A DNA stretch of 64,000 bases. Origin: Cryptomeria japonica. Taxonomy: Eukaryota > Streptophyta > Pinopsida > Cupressales > Cupressaceae. The DNA lies in the NCBI RefSeq assembly GCF_030272615.1, contig NC_081407.1:376396877-376460876 (forward strand), read 5' to 3'. A model generated the notes under the pieces. That model searched no databases. It was not told the origin of the DNA and was given only the letters and a program-made list of their open reading frames with translations. The first letter of the stretch is position 1. Each line of letters opens with the position of its first letter. This document shows, piece after piece, positions 46,601 to 60,003 of the stretch. The position numbers and the translations under genes are program-made.

Positions 46601-49600
46601 ACCCTGATTTTGTGGGTAGAGCTTCGAAGGAGGCAATCCACACCAAAACCTAGCCCAAGAAGATTTGAAATTTTGTGTTGCTAGTGCGTTTGGTTTTAGG
46701 TGTTAATCCATCTAACTATAGAGAAGGTATTGGAATAGGCTAGGGAAGAACCTAGTTGTTGGTGGACAAGAGAATAGGGAGATAGACAATTAGGGGACTC
46801 CTATGTAAGGCAAACAAAGTATGAGTTTGTGTGTGTGTAGTAGGAGAGGTGGATGCCTGAGGAACACCTTGAGTTGCAGCCATTGGATACTCCATGGATG
46901 TGAGTAGTTGAGAGGTTGGATAGTTTGTGTACTTTTGGAGATGTTGATTGCAGCAAAGGCATGAGAATGGTGATAAGATGAAGAGGAAAAGAAAAAGATT
47001 AAGGTGATGATTTTGATCCAAGGCACTAATTTTTTTTCTTGCAGGTTGATGTTCCCTATGTTTCCAAGAGACTTGGAAAGATTTTAAGGTCAGCAGTATG
47101 GTGCAAGAGCACCTTGTAAACAATCATGTCATGAGTAATTTCATAATTTTTTGAGTCTATTATTGTCTTTAAGGTCATTTGGATGTAATTCAAGGCATGA
47201 TGAGTGATTTTGTAGGGCAATGTCACTCATTTGTAACAAGCTGCTCAAGTTGAGTATTTGGGTCCTAATATGGTCAAGGAGGTAATCCTATGTAAAAGAG
47301 TCATGAAAGGGTAACAATGATGTAAAAGGTTGTTTTGATCCATTACAAGGTGTTCAAAGTGTCTAAGTGAATTTTAGAGGTCATTTTTTAAAAAATGTTA
47401 AAGTTGTCAATGATGTAAAGTGTTGTCAAGCAACTAACCATGTTCTAAAAGTTGCAAACCAAGGATGTAAATGGTCTTGGGAAGCTGTAACTGCCATATG
47501 TATGTGTGAAGGTTATAAAATCCATCATTTGGTCAAATCCAATGGGGGTGTGTATGATTGGAGGAAGGAAATGAATAACATTTGAAGTTTTTACTCATTC
47601 CACATTGTTTTCTAGATAAACCCCTCTTGATGTGCTTTGGAACTTGTTCGAAGAGATAAACAAAAGACCTTTATGTTGACTATCACAATTAGGACAATAT
47701 ATCAGTCATAAAAAAATTGAAGATTGTTTGTCTTATTTTGCATTTTGGACTTGTTGGATCTCAAATCAACAGATTGGATAGGTTTTAAGGAAATGCCAAC
47801 TCCTATGATCAAACCCTCCAATTTGACTTGGCCAACTTATAGAATGAACCTATTTGGTTACTAACTCTCTCACTTTCTCCTCTGCAAGACCTAGGTGGGT
47901 ATACCTATTCACTAGTGGCTTTTGATAACTAATGCTTTTTATAGAAGATTGATTATTTTGATCTATTTGAACCCTATCTCATAATGGAAAAGGTTCTTGG
48001 AATAGATGTCTTTTAGATGAGTTCAAGATTGTTGCTATTTATGAAAGCTATTTGATATTTACACTTGAAATTTATATATTTACACTATTGCTAGTTTATT
48101 CTATATTTCCTACTCAACTATTCCTATTGCTTTAAAGTAAAGGTAATTGGTATGGTAAAATGTTATGATTTGTGAATGACCAGTGTCTTTCCTATTATTT
48201 TGGCTACAGAGTCTTATATTTCTCTAGGACTTAATGTATGATTTATGAGACAGTTTTTAAACTTACCCCCTTTGTTAAATCTGCCAGTTACTATTTCTTA
48301 TGAGATCTCCTAAATGTTTATATCATAACCCACCTGAATGAATTTAACCCTAACCTTAAGGGACCATTCAAGGAAGAGCTACAAGGAACAAATACAATCC
48401 ACGAGTAGATATTTTTAATCCAAATTTATAACATAGGAACATAGAATTCACTGTAAGAATACGAATAACCTTATCTCCTTTAGATAATATTACAAAAATC
48501 TGCCTACAGAAAATGAGATAATCCACAACACATATGTGAAGGAAAACAACCGATTGAATTGATGGTTAAAAAATAATACAATATTATCCAAAGTTTATAT
48601 TATATTTCTCTTCTATTTCCTCTTCTTTTTCCCCCTCATATCTACATTTTTTAACCACTTATATATGTGGTTGAATGGGCACCATACCCCTTTTGGGGTG
48701 AAAAGTCACCATTTTACATTAAAATTAACAAAACCCTTTGAGATTAATATGCAAACTAGTTAGTCAATAACCTTTCTTTAAGATATCTTTTGGGTTTTTA
48801 TTTGGTCAGAAGCCTTAAACTTCAGCTAAGAATCCTAAATTTATTGTGCGGGTAGGAAACATCAACTTATAAAATGGGTCTTCATCAGATTTGACATTTT
48901 CATACATTTTCATTTCAAGTCGACATCTTCTTTTATGAAGGTCGAAATAACATGCTTTTTAGCCTTCTTACGGTCTTTTGTATGGTCTACAACCAAAAAC
49001 ACATTGTAAATATCTAATATTTTTACTGGAGCTTGGAAAACTGATTTTTTGAAATGGGTTTTCTTATATTTTCATGTTTCATTTATTTTAATTCTCTGTT
49101 CATATCGTCTTTTCTATAGATCAAAAACACTAGTCTTTCATGGGGTCCATTGGAATTAATTTATTCATATCCTCCTTTACTCTAGTTGTTCAAATTATTA
49201 ATCATCCATTATGTGTCATTTCCATGAAGTGACCACAATTTTCAATATTAGGGTGCTTGAAATTACTTGTAATTTGAAGCCCCAATAGGACTCACGGACA
49301 CTTAAAGGATTGGTGATAGTTCTATATGGATGGAATGACTTATCAATTGGGAAGATTTGAATGTTTTTTGTTGGTAGATTGCTTGTACTTTGTTGATCAC
49401 AAGTTGAAGTTACCATAATGAGACATGTTGCAGGTTTTGAAGGATTATGAACTTGTTATTGTTGGACAAATTTGGAGCATTACCTACTATGAGTACCTGG
49501 TCTAGTGAAGGACAAACCCTTAGAAGATGCAACCTAGATGATAGAGTAGGCCTTGGAGAAGATTGGATGCAAGGTTCTAGATCTACCAACTCAAGAGACT

Positions 49601-49624
49601 TGACTTTTTCTAGCCCCAGGAGTA
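46601..49624 (+). other. Element C interior, non-coding
   Basis: AT-rich with scattered short frames on both strands and no recognisable retrotransposon domain. The sequence just before the 3' LTR (GCCCCAGGAGTA) is a poor polypurine tract. Confidence 0.7.
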
Positions 49625-51048
49625 TGGTGCAGGGCACCCTCTTGATTCCATTTGTTTCTTGAGTGCTAGATAGGTCTTAGATGGTCTTAGATCCTAGGTT
49701 GATATGTTGGATCTATTTGGAGCCTCTTGATGTAATAAGGAACACATTTGTAAGGCTGATTGGCTCTAAGGTCATTTATAAACCTAGAGACCAATTTAGG
49801 CCATGGGGTTCATGTAGTGTAGGAAGCATGTTGATAGGTTGTTTTGAGTAGTTTTAGGCCTAGAATAGGTCTACAAAGTTCATTGGGGACTTTGACACAT
49901 CAAAAGTGTCAAATATGCAAAATTTTAAAATTTGCTAAGCAACCTTTCCATCAGTTGTAAAAAAGAAGTTCCAATGGCCATAACCAATTGAAAAATGTTA
50001 TAAGCATTGGGAGAATGCCTATTTAGGCCTCTAAGATCAGCCATGTTGGCGTTGGATGAAGTGTGTAAAGATTTGGTGGATTGAGCAACAATAAAACTCA
50101 AATATCACCCAATTCTCACTGTTTTCCATATAGTATGATCTGGAAAAGGATTTGATTGAATGAAATTTTTAATTGGTTGTATAGGGGTATGAGTTCAAGT
50201 TTTAATTAAAGTGATTTTACTCCATTTGGCATTGTTTGGAGTGAGTAGTGATCTGTTTACTAAAAACTGTCATTCAAAACCCCTGTTCAAAGGGTTTCAC
50301 CCAAGATGTGGCCCTAACTTACAAAATCCATGGTGGAATTCCATGCCCTTTTTTTAAATGCAAGTTAGGGGAGTTTATATTGAGATTAAAAAAGGGTGGA
50401 ATCAAGGAGTGAGGGTTGGTGCAGTTACCACCAAGCCCTAGGCTAAACAAGACAATGTGTTTAGTCTAGACTACAAGGAGGAAAGAGAAAAATGTCACCA
50501 AGGGAGAGTATAAAGACCCATTTGATGGTTTATTTAGCCCATTAGAGGATAGGGGAGAATGTCCAAGTGTTGAGTTTAGATCTTCACACCCATTCTCAAG
50601 TAGTTGCTTTGGAAATCAAACCTAATTAGGCCTATTAGGTCTGTGTCCATAATAGGTGCTTAGGGGTGCTTGAGAAAAGTCAAAACTCAATCTCTTGGGG
50701 TTGGGTGTAAGCCCAAAAAGGGTAATCAAAGCTGCAAATTTTTCCAATTGTGTTTTATAATAATTTTGAACAAAGTTGGAAATACCGATCTGGCAGGGCT
50801 ACTAGAACTAGGCCTAAATAGAGGTTTCTTGACTCGGGTGCACAAAGGAGAGTTCCAAATTTGATTGGAAGGTTAGGGTGATTTTTCTTAGGTGTCAAAC
50901 ACTCCAAAACCTCTATAGGAAGTGTAATTGGTGACTAGTTGTCATTAGTGTGTTTAGAACCCTAGTTGTGGGGTTGTATTAGGCCTTGGATTAGGCTTAG
51001 AGGGGTGATTTTGGGTCTTCTAACCTTCTAGTTGCCCACTCTGCATCA
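49625..51048 (+). repeat. Element C 3' LTR
   Basis: TGGTGCAGGGCACCCTC to ACTCTGCATCA, followed by TTATG at 51049-51053. Confidence 0.9.
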
Positions 51049-51053
51049 TTATG
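51049..51053. repeat. Target site duplication of element C, right copy (TTATG)
   Basis: Matches 45155-45159. CACTA sequence resumes with ATACATATGT, the same words as just left of the insertion. Confidence 0.85.
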
Positions 51054-51984
51054 ATACATATGTATTTATTATTTATCAAATTAAAAATGTAATTCTTATG
51101 ATGCTCAATTGATGGTGTTGATTTCATGTATATATTTTGTGCGATGTTGTCACTCTTGGTGGAAACAGGTAATTGACTACAGACATCGTCAACCCTTTAG
51201 TTGAGGATACTACATAGTCTACATAAAGTAAAGGTAAGGAATTAAAAAAATTACAATGATCATGATGACAACATTTTATTTTTTAATACTCTTCTTGTCT
51301 ACAAATTTCATGTTGTTCATGTTGTGTTCTATGTATTTTTTAGTATATGTATAATGTAATTTTTAGCTAACATAAGATAATTGAATTACATGTGCAGGAA
51401 CCTGAACCCCTTTGATGAGGATCCGGCACAGTCTCATGGATCGACAGGTATAAGTCAATACACTCTATAGAAACAGTTTATTTTTAAAAAATTACTTGGA
51501 AAACAAACTTCCTCAGTTTTTCAAACCTCGACATTAGCAGCAAATCTAATACAGTTATAAACATTTGAGACCCCTATTGGACTTATTCAAATTTTAATCT
51601 CAACATCAACTTTAGGGTCGACTTCTTCATCAACATTACCATTTGTAAAATATCTCTCTCATTACTAGCTAAATCTCTCATTTGATGGAGTGCAGGTACC
51701 ACCAAATAAGTATTTGTTAGATGTGTCTTCCTCGAGTGAGGGAAATGCAGGAATAGAAAACAAAAGTGAGACGTGTACTAGGTCTGCAATAGGGAGATCA
51801 ACTAGAGGTCAAAAGATTAGAAGAAAATTCAATAAATACATGGAATTTTTCCTTGCTCAAGGGGGGTGATGTTCTTATGATGTTGAGACCAAAGGCGACA
51901 TTGAGGTGCCCTTGAGGTACAAACATCTACAAAAACAATGGGTACCCAAGGAACTTCCTCCAATAAAAACTAATTTTGTGTTAA

Positions 51985-52465
51985 CGATAGGATATATCAC
52001 ATAGCACCATCGTCATTACATGGTTTGGGCCTATTTTCCATGGATGACATAAATGTCTGTTACAACAAAGTTGTTGAATTGGTGGAGTTTGTCAAACCTT
52101 GTTACAATTACAACAATTGGATGCAGATTGTTTGATATAAAAAAAGTATGCATAGGTATGCAATTTTAACAAATTATATACAACAGAAAGATAATGATCA
52201 AAGTAAACAAGTGGCCATATACATTGATGGAAGGACAAAAGCAACAGGGAATATTGTAGGTTTTATAAATAGTACACAACCTGGGTCAACTAATAAGCAA
52301 CCGAATTGCATATTTGAGGCGTGCGAGGGAAATCATGTATTCATATGTGTGATAAAATCAATAAGTATAGGGGAAGAGCTACTAATCGATTACAATTTGA
52401 ATCGTATAGATACAAACAAAGTTACTACCATGGGTGTGGTACATACTATATACCATTTAAATTAA
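51985..52465 (+). pseudogene. SET-domain block (histone-lysine methyltransferase fold) inside the CACTA gene
   Basis: One frame reads IAPSSLHGLGLFSMDDINV, VVELVEFVKPCYNYNNWMQI, a TGA at 52133-52135, then SMHRYAILTNYIQQKDNDQ, AIYIDGRTKATGNIVGFINS, PNCIFEACEGNHVFICVIKS and GEELLIDYNLNRIDTN. The GLGLF start, the GFINS...PNC stretch (in place of the classic RFINHSCxPN) and GEELLIDY (for GEELTYDY) are the SET core in order. The His of NHSC is replaced, so methyltransferase activity is doubtful. A one-base shift near 51980 separates it from KELPPIKTNF upstream. The TGA could come from CGA by C-to-T. Confidence 0.78.
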
Positions 52466-53264
52466 CCAACCTCCAATTAATGACTCCAATATACCATTTT
52501 ATTTTTAAGTTATTTTCCTAAGTCTATTGGTTTCATTTTGCTAACATTTTTAATATTTTTTCTTTGTCACAAGGCGACATGGATCCATCACATAGCACAA
52601 ACAGGGATGTAGGTCGCAAAACTTCTACTAAGCAGGTAAACCTCATTGTAATTGTACAAATTAGATAGAAGCAAACTGTTACATTATTATGTTCTTTTCT
52701 TGAATGTTTTGGAGTAATTTTGATAGTGTTAATGATATTCTTGTCATAAACAGATGTTCGGGGAAATGGAAAGGGAGCTGCAGTACCTAAGCACATTTCT
52801 AGGGATATGGACTCAACATGATTAAGCGATGATGACATCGCAAATTTCACAAACCCTATAGAATTGATAAAAAAGTCTATTAGAAAAATTAGCAAAGAGA
52901 TTGTTGCTTTGGCATCCGTGGAGCCTCAGACTAATCAGATATAAGAGATGTTGCAAAAATTGATGCGGATAATAGAAAACTTGCAAGTAAGTAGTAATGA
53001 AAGCTTTAATTATAGCAAAAGTTCAATAATGGTTTATATTTTATACTCTTTTATGTCATTAACTAAAATATGTATGTGTTGTTTTTACAGGAATTTATGC
53101 ATCCTCATCAACCTAGTGGTCATGATCAGGGTATTGCAGGTAGTTTAGATGATGATGATTTTCTATACATTAAAACTACTCCTTCTTTGGACTTGTGAAC
53201 TTGCTTTTGTAATGTTAGTGTTATTTCTCATATATTTATTATGTAGTTGATGAAGAGGAATCTA

Positions 53265-54530
53265 GTTGATGCTCTTCATGACCGATCATTCATACCTTAG
53301 GGAAACAAACCCCCTTACACATCCATTCACTTGTTCTCAACAAACCTCCAACACATCCTTTTTCTAGATCCTTGACTTGGATCAATCCCTTAATCATAGG
53401 ACCTTGGCTATTTATCTGATTCAAAGAAAATTGCCATGTGCACTTGCTCTGACATTTGATGCCACTATGTGCCAAGACAACAGTAACAATGAGATCACTA
53501 TTTTTCCCTAATGTAACCATCCTACTATGATCCTACTGGCATACTCATCTTTCCCAAATCCATCTTAAGGACTTTCACTCTTTGAATCACTCCAACTCTC
53601 ACAATTTGACTTCGATATGGTACTAATTCTAATTAGGACCACCTAATGGTTTAAAGATGCATATCCCTATGCTCATTTGTCAGACACCAAACTAGTGGTT
53701 CCTAATGACACATAAATGGACTTCTTTCCCATGAAAAAAAACACAATTCTCAACCCTCCCAACCACCCTAAAAAACATCTTGACCCTCTATTGTCTTCAC
53801 AGTGTTCACAAAGATAAAAAAACACCAATGGGATAGTCTTACTTCATTGATCCATTTACTATTTTATAACCCTTCAACTATTCTTGAAAAAGACATAAAC
53901 TCACCCAATCATTCCCCTAACATTCAACTCCAACACCATTCCTAATAATCAGGTTGATCCTACAAAATGAAAAGGTTTCAGTCTAATGTCCTTTTTGTGA
54001 TAGTTACTCACAAATTCAACAAATTCTTCCTTCCACTATTTTTACAATCTGAGACACAAATTTAGTCTTCTTTTACAGGTTCATAGATGCAAACTTCATT
54101 AAGAATCTACAACCTTCCTCATAATGTAAACTTCCAACAAGACAAGTTACATATTCAAGCAACTCCATGTTAGCCTTAACATTGTGAAAATACCAATTAT
54201 TTCAACCATCATACCTTAACATATACTTACCCCTATCCTCCAAGAGTGTTCTTGCATTGTTCTCATCCAATTAATGTCTACTCCAACTACCCAAGTACTC
54301 GTAATCTACACTTACTGATACAATAAGGAACCCAAATTCCAAAACTGCAAAATAAGGAACCCAAACTACCATTCAATGTGACTGTCATGATCGAACAAGT
54401 AGATTGAATCTTGCTTGGCTTATCACTTTGAGTACCCAAAACACATCATACTTGATACTATCAATGTTCATAATAAAGGTTCATCCTTGTTTACAATTCT
54501 TGCAGTTTTCATTTATTTAATGTATTGTTC
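53265..54530. repeat. Probable insertion or intron with an old repeat, related to 58300-58850
   Basis: This separates two exon-like blocks of the CACTA second gene. Words such as CACTCC(A)ACTC, CTAATTAGGACCACCTAATGG and CAACCCTCCCAACCACC recur in altered form at about 58540-58760 (CCAATTAGGACTCCTAATGG, CACCCTCCCATCCACC). Both copies are too decayed to identify. Confidence 0.4.
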
Positions 54531-56689
54531 TTCAGGTGCTATCAATGTTCCTGTGCAAATGTCACCTCATCAGAGATTAGCCTCACTTGTATTGCCGACT
54601 GAAATGTCGGCAACATGCAGCATGTAGACATCCTGTACTGCACATCATGTTGGCCCGCCCACTGTTGGTAGATCCCCCTTTTCCTCTATCTTCTATTATG
54701 TTTTTATTTCCCTTGAAGCTTTCTTTCTTGGGGGAGTTTCATAGTGGATTCATTTTCTGTTGCAGGAGATGCACATGAGGATGCACCAAAGGTGACTAAA
54801 GCTGATAACATACCATCATTTCCTAGATCTTCTCGTATTGCTAGTACAGGAACATTGCAAGCCACATTAGTGATTAGCGACGAACAATTGATTCCCTTAA
54901 AGATACAAAAGGTTACAGGTACTTTAAAATTATTGTTATATATAATCTAACTATAATTTACTTACTGATCACTCATTTTGGACTAATGATCCAATGAATT
55001 TTTTGCAAGAAATGATATTTTTTATAAAAATCTTAATGACATTACATTGGAGATATTTGGGCCCACCATACGTAAAAGGTGGAACATCATATGTGAACTA
55101 ACCCTAATCCACTATTTTGATTTCATATCATTGCTAGAATAGTTTTCCTTTGATCCATTTCTTGAACTATAATAAAGGTAGCTTCAATTCATTTCTAAAT
55201 CTAACAGGTTTGTTTTTGCTTTAAAAGGTGGAATGACCAAGAAAAAAGGTTAAAAGATGAATTGACGAACTGTATAGTTGAGTTGTTGGACATGACACAT
55301 TCGAAAAAACCAATCTCCTTGAAAAAGCTGGCACATATCTAAAGTATGTGAGGGACCAATACAAGACACATTTAGAGAAGAACATAAAGTACAAGTGTCC
55401 CCCCATTATTCCAGAGAGGGAGTGGAAGGACCTGATTTTGGATGCCAAGGAGAGAATTGAAAGGAAAAAAGGAAATACACCAGTAGATGCCAAAAGAAGG
55501 TATGGAATACTATTAAGAATGTAATTATGTACTAATTAATTACTCTTTATATTATATAATCTAACATATTTCAAACTTTTCATATATTGAGTGACACATC
55601 AAAGGCAACCAAGGCAAGACAAGAAAAGAATGAGCAACACAAACTCATCTCTGGTGGTTATATGAAACTTGCCACATGAATTATAAGTATTAGTAAATGA
55701 AATATCGCATCAAAATATTTATAAATTGCAAACAATTTTTTTTTTATCAGACAATGCAAGAAAAATTCATGATACCAATAAAAAATGCAAGGCTCTGAAT
55801 TCAATAGAGCACCCATAGAATATGACAAGATAATTTCCTACTAGCAAGGCTATATAGTTGTGGTTGAACGGCTACGAGAATTGAATGGGCAAACACAAGA
55901 TTCTGGTGCATCCATCACACGGGTAAATAAGCTAAATGAAAATTGTTTCAAATTGAATACTTTACCAATAATCTAATTTATGTTGAGTTCCAACATAAAG
56001 TGACTATATTTGTTTTAAATAAGCAAGCAATGATAACAATGTGCATGACATTGGAATGCAGCTTGCTAATCGTGAAACATGACTAGCACATGAAGGTCCA
56101 AATGTGCATCCCAGTAGTGGAGGTCTTCATTTGCTATTAAAATTTATTTATGTAATTATTAATACAATTAAACATATTAAATTGTAATTAGTGTAGTAAT
56201 TAATGTAACCTTTTTTGTTAATATTTTAGAGCATGTAGTCGGTGGTGACCAAGTGGAGCATGATCCGGGTACACAACACTAGGAACATGATGTTCCCCAA
56301 TTAGGTAAAGAGGACCACTATTATTCCTTTAAACAAATTTATTTACAATTGGTGTTTATAATTAATCTAAGCTTTAGTATTTCAACTCCAGAGGATCTAG
56401 AGGGTGTTCAACGTGTTGAGGTTGAGGCTAGACAAAATAATGTAGCCCCATTAGGTAAAGAGTGTCACAGTTATGTTCTTTAAATTAAAGAAATACTTGT
56501 AACAATAATTAAAAAAAATTGAATTGAACCCATTTCTTTGTTATTGCATAGGACCCCCCTTCGCTTCAGTGTCCTCATCCTTAGTATAGGACTAGGCATA
56601 CGCCAATATCATGAACAAATGACAGAACAACTAAAGAGGGGGCAAATGATGAATAAAACAGTGCTCCACTTATTCTTTACATAGCTTCA

Positions 56690-59600
56690 AAGAAAAATAA
56701 ATAAAAATAAATGATTGTAATCTACCTAATTTGATAATCACTAATTTTTATGTGTTAATGAATGTAATTATGTGCTAATGAATGGTTATGAATGCTATGT
56801 GTTAATTAATATTGATGAATGTTGCATGTTAATTAATGTTAATCAATGTTATGTGTTAATGAACGTTATGTGATATTAATGAATGAATGTTATATTTTAT
56901 TAATGGTAGAAAGAATGAATGAATCTTAGATGTTAACGGGGAATTTAGAGTGATGGGGTAGGGGGGGGGGGGGCAAATTAGCTTCCACCTTCATGTGGTT
57001 GGCCCTGTTAAGTACAAAATATTAAACTATTCTCAAAACCAAGAGAAGCTCAATAAGATAACACACTTTTAATATTTCATTATGTTGCACAATTAATCTT
57101 ATTGAATAATGTATATTGAATCTTAATTGTAGGGTCCGATAGAGCCAACACAAACAACAACACCACAATTTGTTGGGTATAATGAACTCCCATATTGTCT
57201 TGTATGTACACTAACACTATGAGTTCCTTCTAGTGTTGATATCCATGGTGGGACTACAAAAGTTATGAATATGCCTCATCCTTGTAAGTTTTTTTATTAG
57301 TTGACATTTTCTTTAGCATTTTTAAATTTTCCTTATCATTTTAAGTCTAACCACTTTTATATGGAATTTATTGTTCTAGTTTTTTACTATCTGCTAGACA
57401 TTATTGATACAAGGACTTGCATTGAATCCATTTTTTCAATTAGGTATTATAAAGGGTAGGTTGTATTTGTAAATGCCTCTTTGAGTTCATCCAAATTTTA
57501 TAACTGTTACCTCACATCTCGTTATTGCTGCAACTGGGATTATGGCCAACATAGGCTACAATTGCAACCTCTCGGTGCCATAGAATCTCTTTGTTCTTAA
57601 AATTGTAGTGGACTGTTAGGTACATTCCCTCTTTTGTATTCCAAATTGTAGTGGTCAATGCACATGACCAAATTTCCTTTGACATCTAGAGCATAGTATT
57701 AACTTTTAAGTAATAGGGGGAGGAGCCAAGTATTCAAATTGGTACCAAGTACTATAATATTACTACTGCTTCTATCTTTCTTGTTTGCTTCATGGTTTAA
57801 ACTATTCATTTGTTCTTTTTTGCTTCATGTTTTGAACTATTCATTCAATAACTTATTGGCTTTTTCTTTATTTCTATATACTTTTTTAATGCATCTTGGA
57901 TTTGCAAGTGCATCATATCTCACATCCTCTAGTGGATTTTGCTATTACTTGCATCCTTTAAAGTGCATGCAACTTTGCATATGAATCACTATTTTTTTTC
58001 CACCAAAATGAATTGCCACATTGGATCTATGTGCCTCCTAAAGTAGAAACCATGTCTTGGACATATTCAATTCTGCTCGCCTATATAGTACTACTTTCTT
58101 GCCATTTGTATTCCCCATAATTTGAGTCTTTCTCATACTATTTTTATATGATTTCTCATCACCTAGACTAATGCATAAAGTTCTATCATAAGCTAGATAG
58201 TCCCTCATTGTTGAAAAGAAAACCTTTGAATAGTAGCATACTATTTTACCATCTTATAACAAGATGGCTCCCATGACATCCTCAGTAGCATTTGTGTAAG
58301 CTTCAATGAGCAAAAAATAATTAGGGAAGATCAACATTGGAGCATTTTGATGCAAATCATCCACCAATCTCAATCAATTAGGGATATCTTTCTCCCAACT
58401 CACCTATTCAATAGCAAACAAATCCCAAGCCCTCACTAGGCTACTAGCTCCTCAAGTTGCTTCAACACCCCAAAGACTCACTCCTACTCCCTATTCCCAT
58501 ACAACTATTGACATACATCACCTTAGGAATACTCACCTTTCCCAAATCTATATTGAGTTCTTCCAACCCTTTAATCACACCAACTCACAAAATCTTACTC
58601 CCTCAAGCCCTTCTCCAATTAGGACTCCTAATGGCTTATGGACACAGCTCCTAATGCCAAGTAGGCACACATTAACCCAAGGGTAGTTAAAGACATATCA
58701 ATGACTCTCTCTCATAACCAAAACAACATGCTTCACCCTCCCATCCACCGTAAAGACATAAGGTGCCATGTTGTAGTAGCATTATTCAGAGTGACAAATA
58801 GGTGTCATTAAGGGAAGTCAATGAAACCCTAACATTTTGGCTTATTCAAAGGTTTTCAAACCTTGACACAAATGTGTAGAGCCCTCTCACTCCCTTCTAA
58901 ACCATCAATATCCCTCCAAGACACTTTCTATACATTCAACCCTTCTAAACCACCTCTTTGTTATCTCATTCTGACTGAGACTCAAAAACATTGATTTCTC
59001 CACACCTTTTGAACTTACCTTTCTTGACATGGAGCCCTACAGAGATTTAGACATGAATATACATATGTAAAAAGGGTTTTCCACCCATTGGAAGAGTTAT
59101 TCAATGTGGAAACAAGATATAATGCATTTTATTCATTCTCGGGTTACCCTAGTAATAAGTTTTTAATAGATTTTACAAAAAACAAGAGAACTTTATTTGT
59201 ATTGCATAAAATTGAATGAAACCAAATGGAAACTAAAGAAGATTCACTATATAAAAAGGATAATCTTTACAAGGATGCAATGGAAACTAGTTCAAAATCC
59301 TTCAATAAGATCTAAAAGGAGATCTATTTTTCAAAAAGAGTATCCTTCAATAAGATCTTCATTATAACCTTGTCAAAAATAATATTGCACTCACCTTGAT
59401 TTGATGAAATCAACCTGAAAAACAAAGGGTAAATGATAACCTGCAACTAGAATCACCTTCCTTGTTGGATGTCTTACATCTCCCTATTGAATTCACACCT
59501 TGAATGGATCAGGTTTGCACTTTGAAATAAGATTAATTCACCTTGTCTTACACTTGAAGGACCTGAACTTAGCCTCCTTAATCACAAATTATAGTCACTA

Positions 59601-60003
59601 CTTTTCAAGTTCGTTGTTTGGAGAAGAATAAAGTGTTTTGAGTCATCTATGTGCATGTTAGACAACCTCAATCTATTAGATGCATGAATTAACATATAAT
59701 TAGAACAGTGCACATCAAAAAGTTGCTACTTCCTAGAGGTAGGAATAAAATGCATCAAAGTAGCCTTGTAAATTCATTAGTTTGTTAATATAATATTGGA
59801 TCTCTCTAACAAAAACTCATCATGCATAGTGATTATGATAGCCAATAGTTATCATTTGATGATCACTAGTGTAGGAGAACCAAGAGAACCAAGTGTACCT
59901 CCCGATTCCAATGATCTATATGGAGTCAAATATAAAAAATTTGAATTGTAGATGGTTTCTTGTTTCAATAAGGTCTAATGAGACCAATAGCATTGTAATA
60001 AGG
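56690..60003. other. Unassigned stretch after the CACTA element
   Basis: No gene is firmly seen. It holds TTATGTGTTAATGAATG-type repeats at 56745-56930, a poly-G run near 56958-56972, an exon-like piece at 57134-57285 (GPIEPTQTTTPQFVGYNELP), TTGTAGTGG words at 57607 and 57647 that resemble CACTA ends but lack a partner, and the decayed repeat at 58300-58850. Confidence 0.45.

Larger units (their letters stand above)
45160..51048 (+). mobile_element. Non-coding LTR element C (LARD-type), inserted in the CACTA element
   Basis: LTRs of 1,421 and 1,424 bp enclose 3,044 bp. The first LTR is followed by a Met-tRNA-type primer site. The interior has no gag, protease, reverse transcriptase or integrase that I can read; its longest frames are under 130 codons and look random. 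Large size with long LTRs and no coding capacity fits a LARD (large retrotransposon derivative). LTRs differ at about 31 of the first ~330 positions by eye (9-10%), much older than A or B. Confidence 0.88.
51398..56680 (+). pseudogene. Second CACTA gene: SET domain plus TNPA/transposase_24-like region
   Basis: Exon-like blocks with GT/AG edges lie on the TNP2 strand: NLNPFDEDPAQSHGST (51398-51448); VPPNKYLLDVSSSSEGNAG through YKHLQKQWVPKELPPIKTNF into a SET domain (51694-52465); MDPSHSTNRDVGRKTSTKQ (52579-52635); ISRDMDST then DDDIANFTNPIELIKKSIRK (52755-52987); EFMHPHQPSGHDQGIAG (53091-53141); GAINVPVQMSPHQRLASLVL (54537-54662); GDAHEDAPKVTKADNIPSF (54767-54918); WNDQEKRLKDELTNCIVELL, then frame-shifted, AGTYLKYVRDQYKTHLEKN and PPIIPEREWKDLILDAKERI (55220-55499); TSKATKARQEKNEQHKLISG (about 55590-55678). 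The last two blocks resemble plant transposase_24/TNPA proteins. Stops and shifts make it a pseudogene; joining all blocks into one gene is inferred. Confidence 0.6.

Noticed and set aside
46752-47123. 123-codon minus-strand frame inside element C
   Set aside because: Composition is simple (His/Thr/Ser/Phe-rich, including a GTGTGTGT tract) and no retrotransposon or host domain is visible.
57600-57652. TTGTAGTGG words as the right terminus of the CACTA element
   Set aside because: CACTA ends read CACTACAA at the left and TTGTAGTG at the right, but I find no matching left terminus and no subterminal array, so the boundary is not supported.
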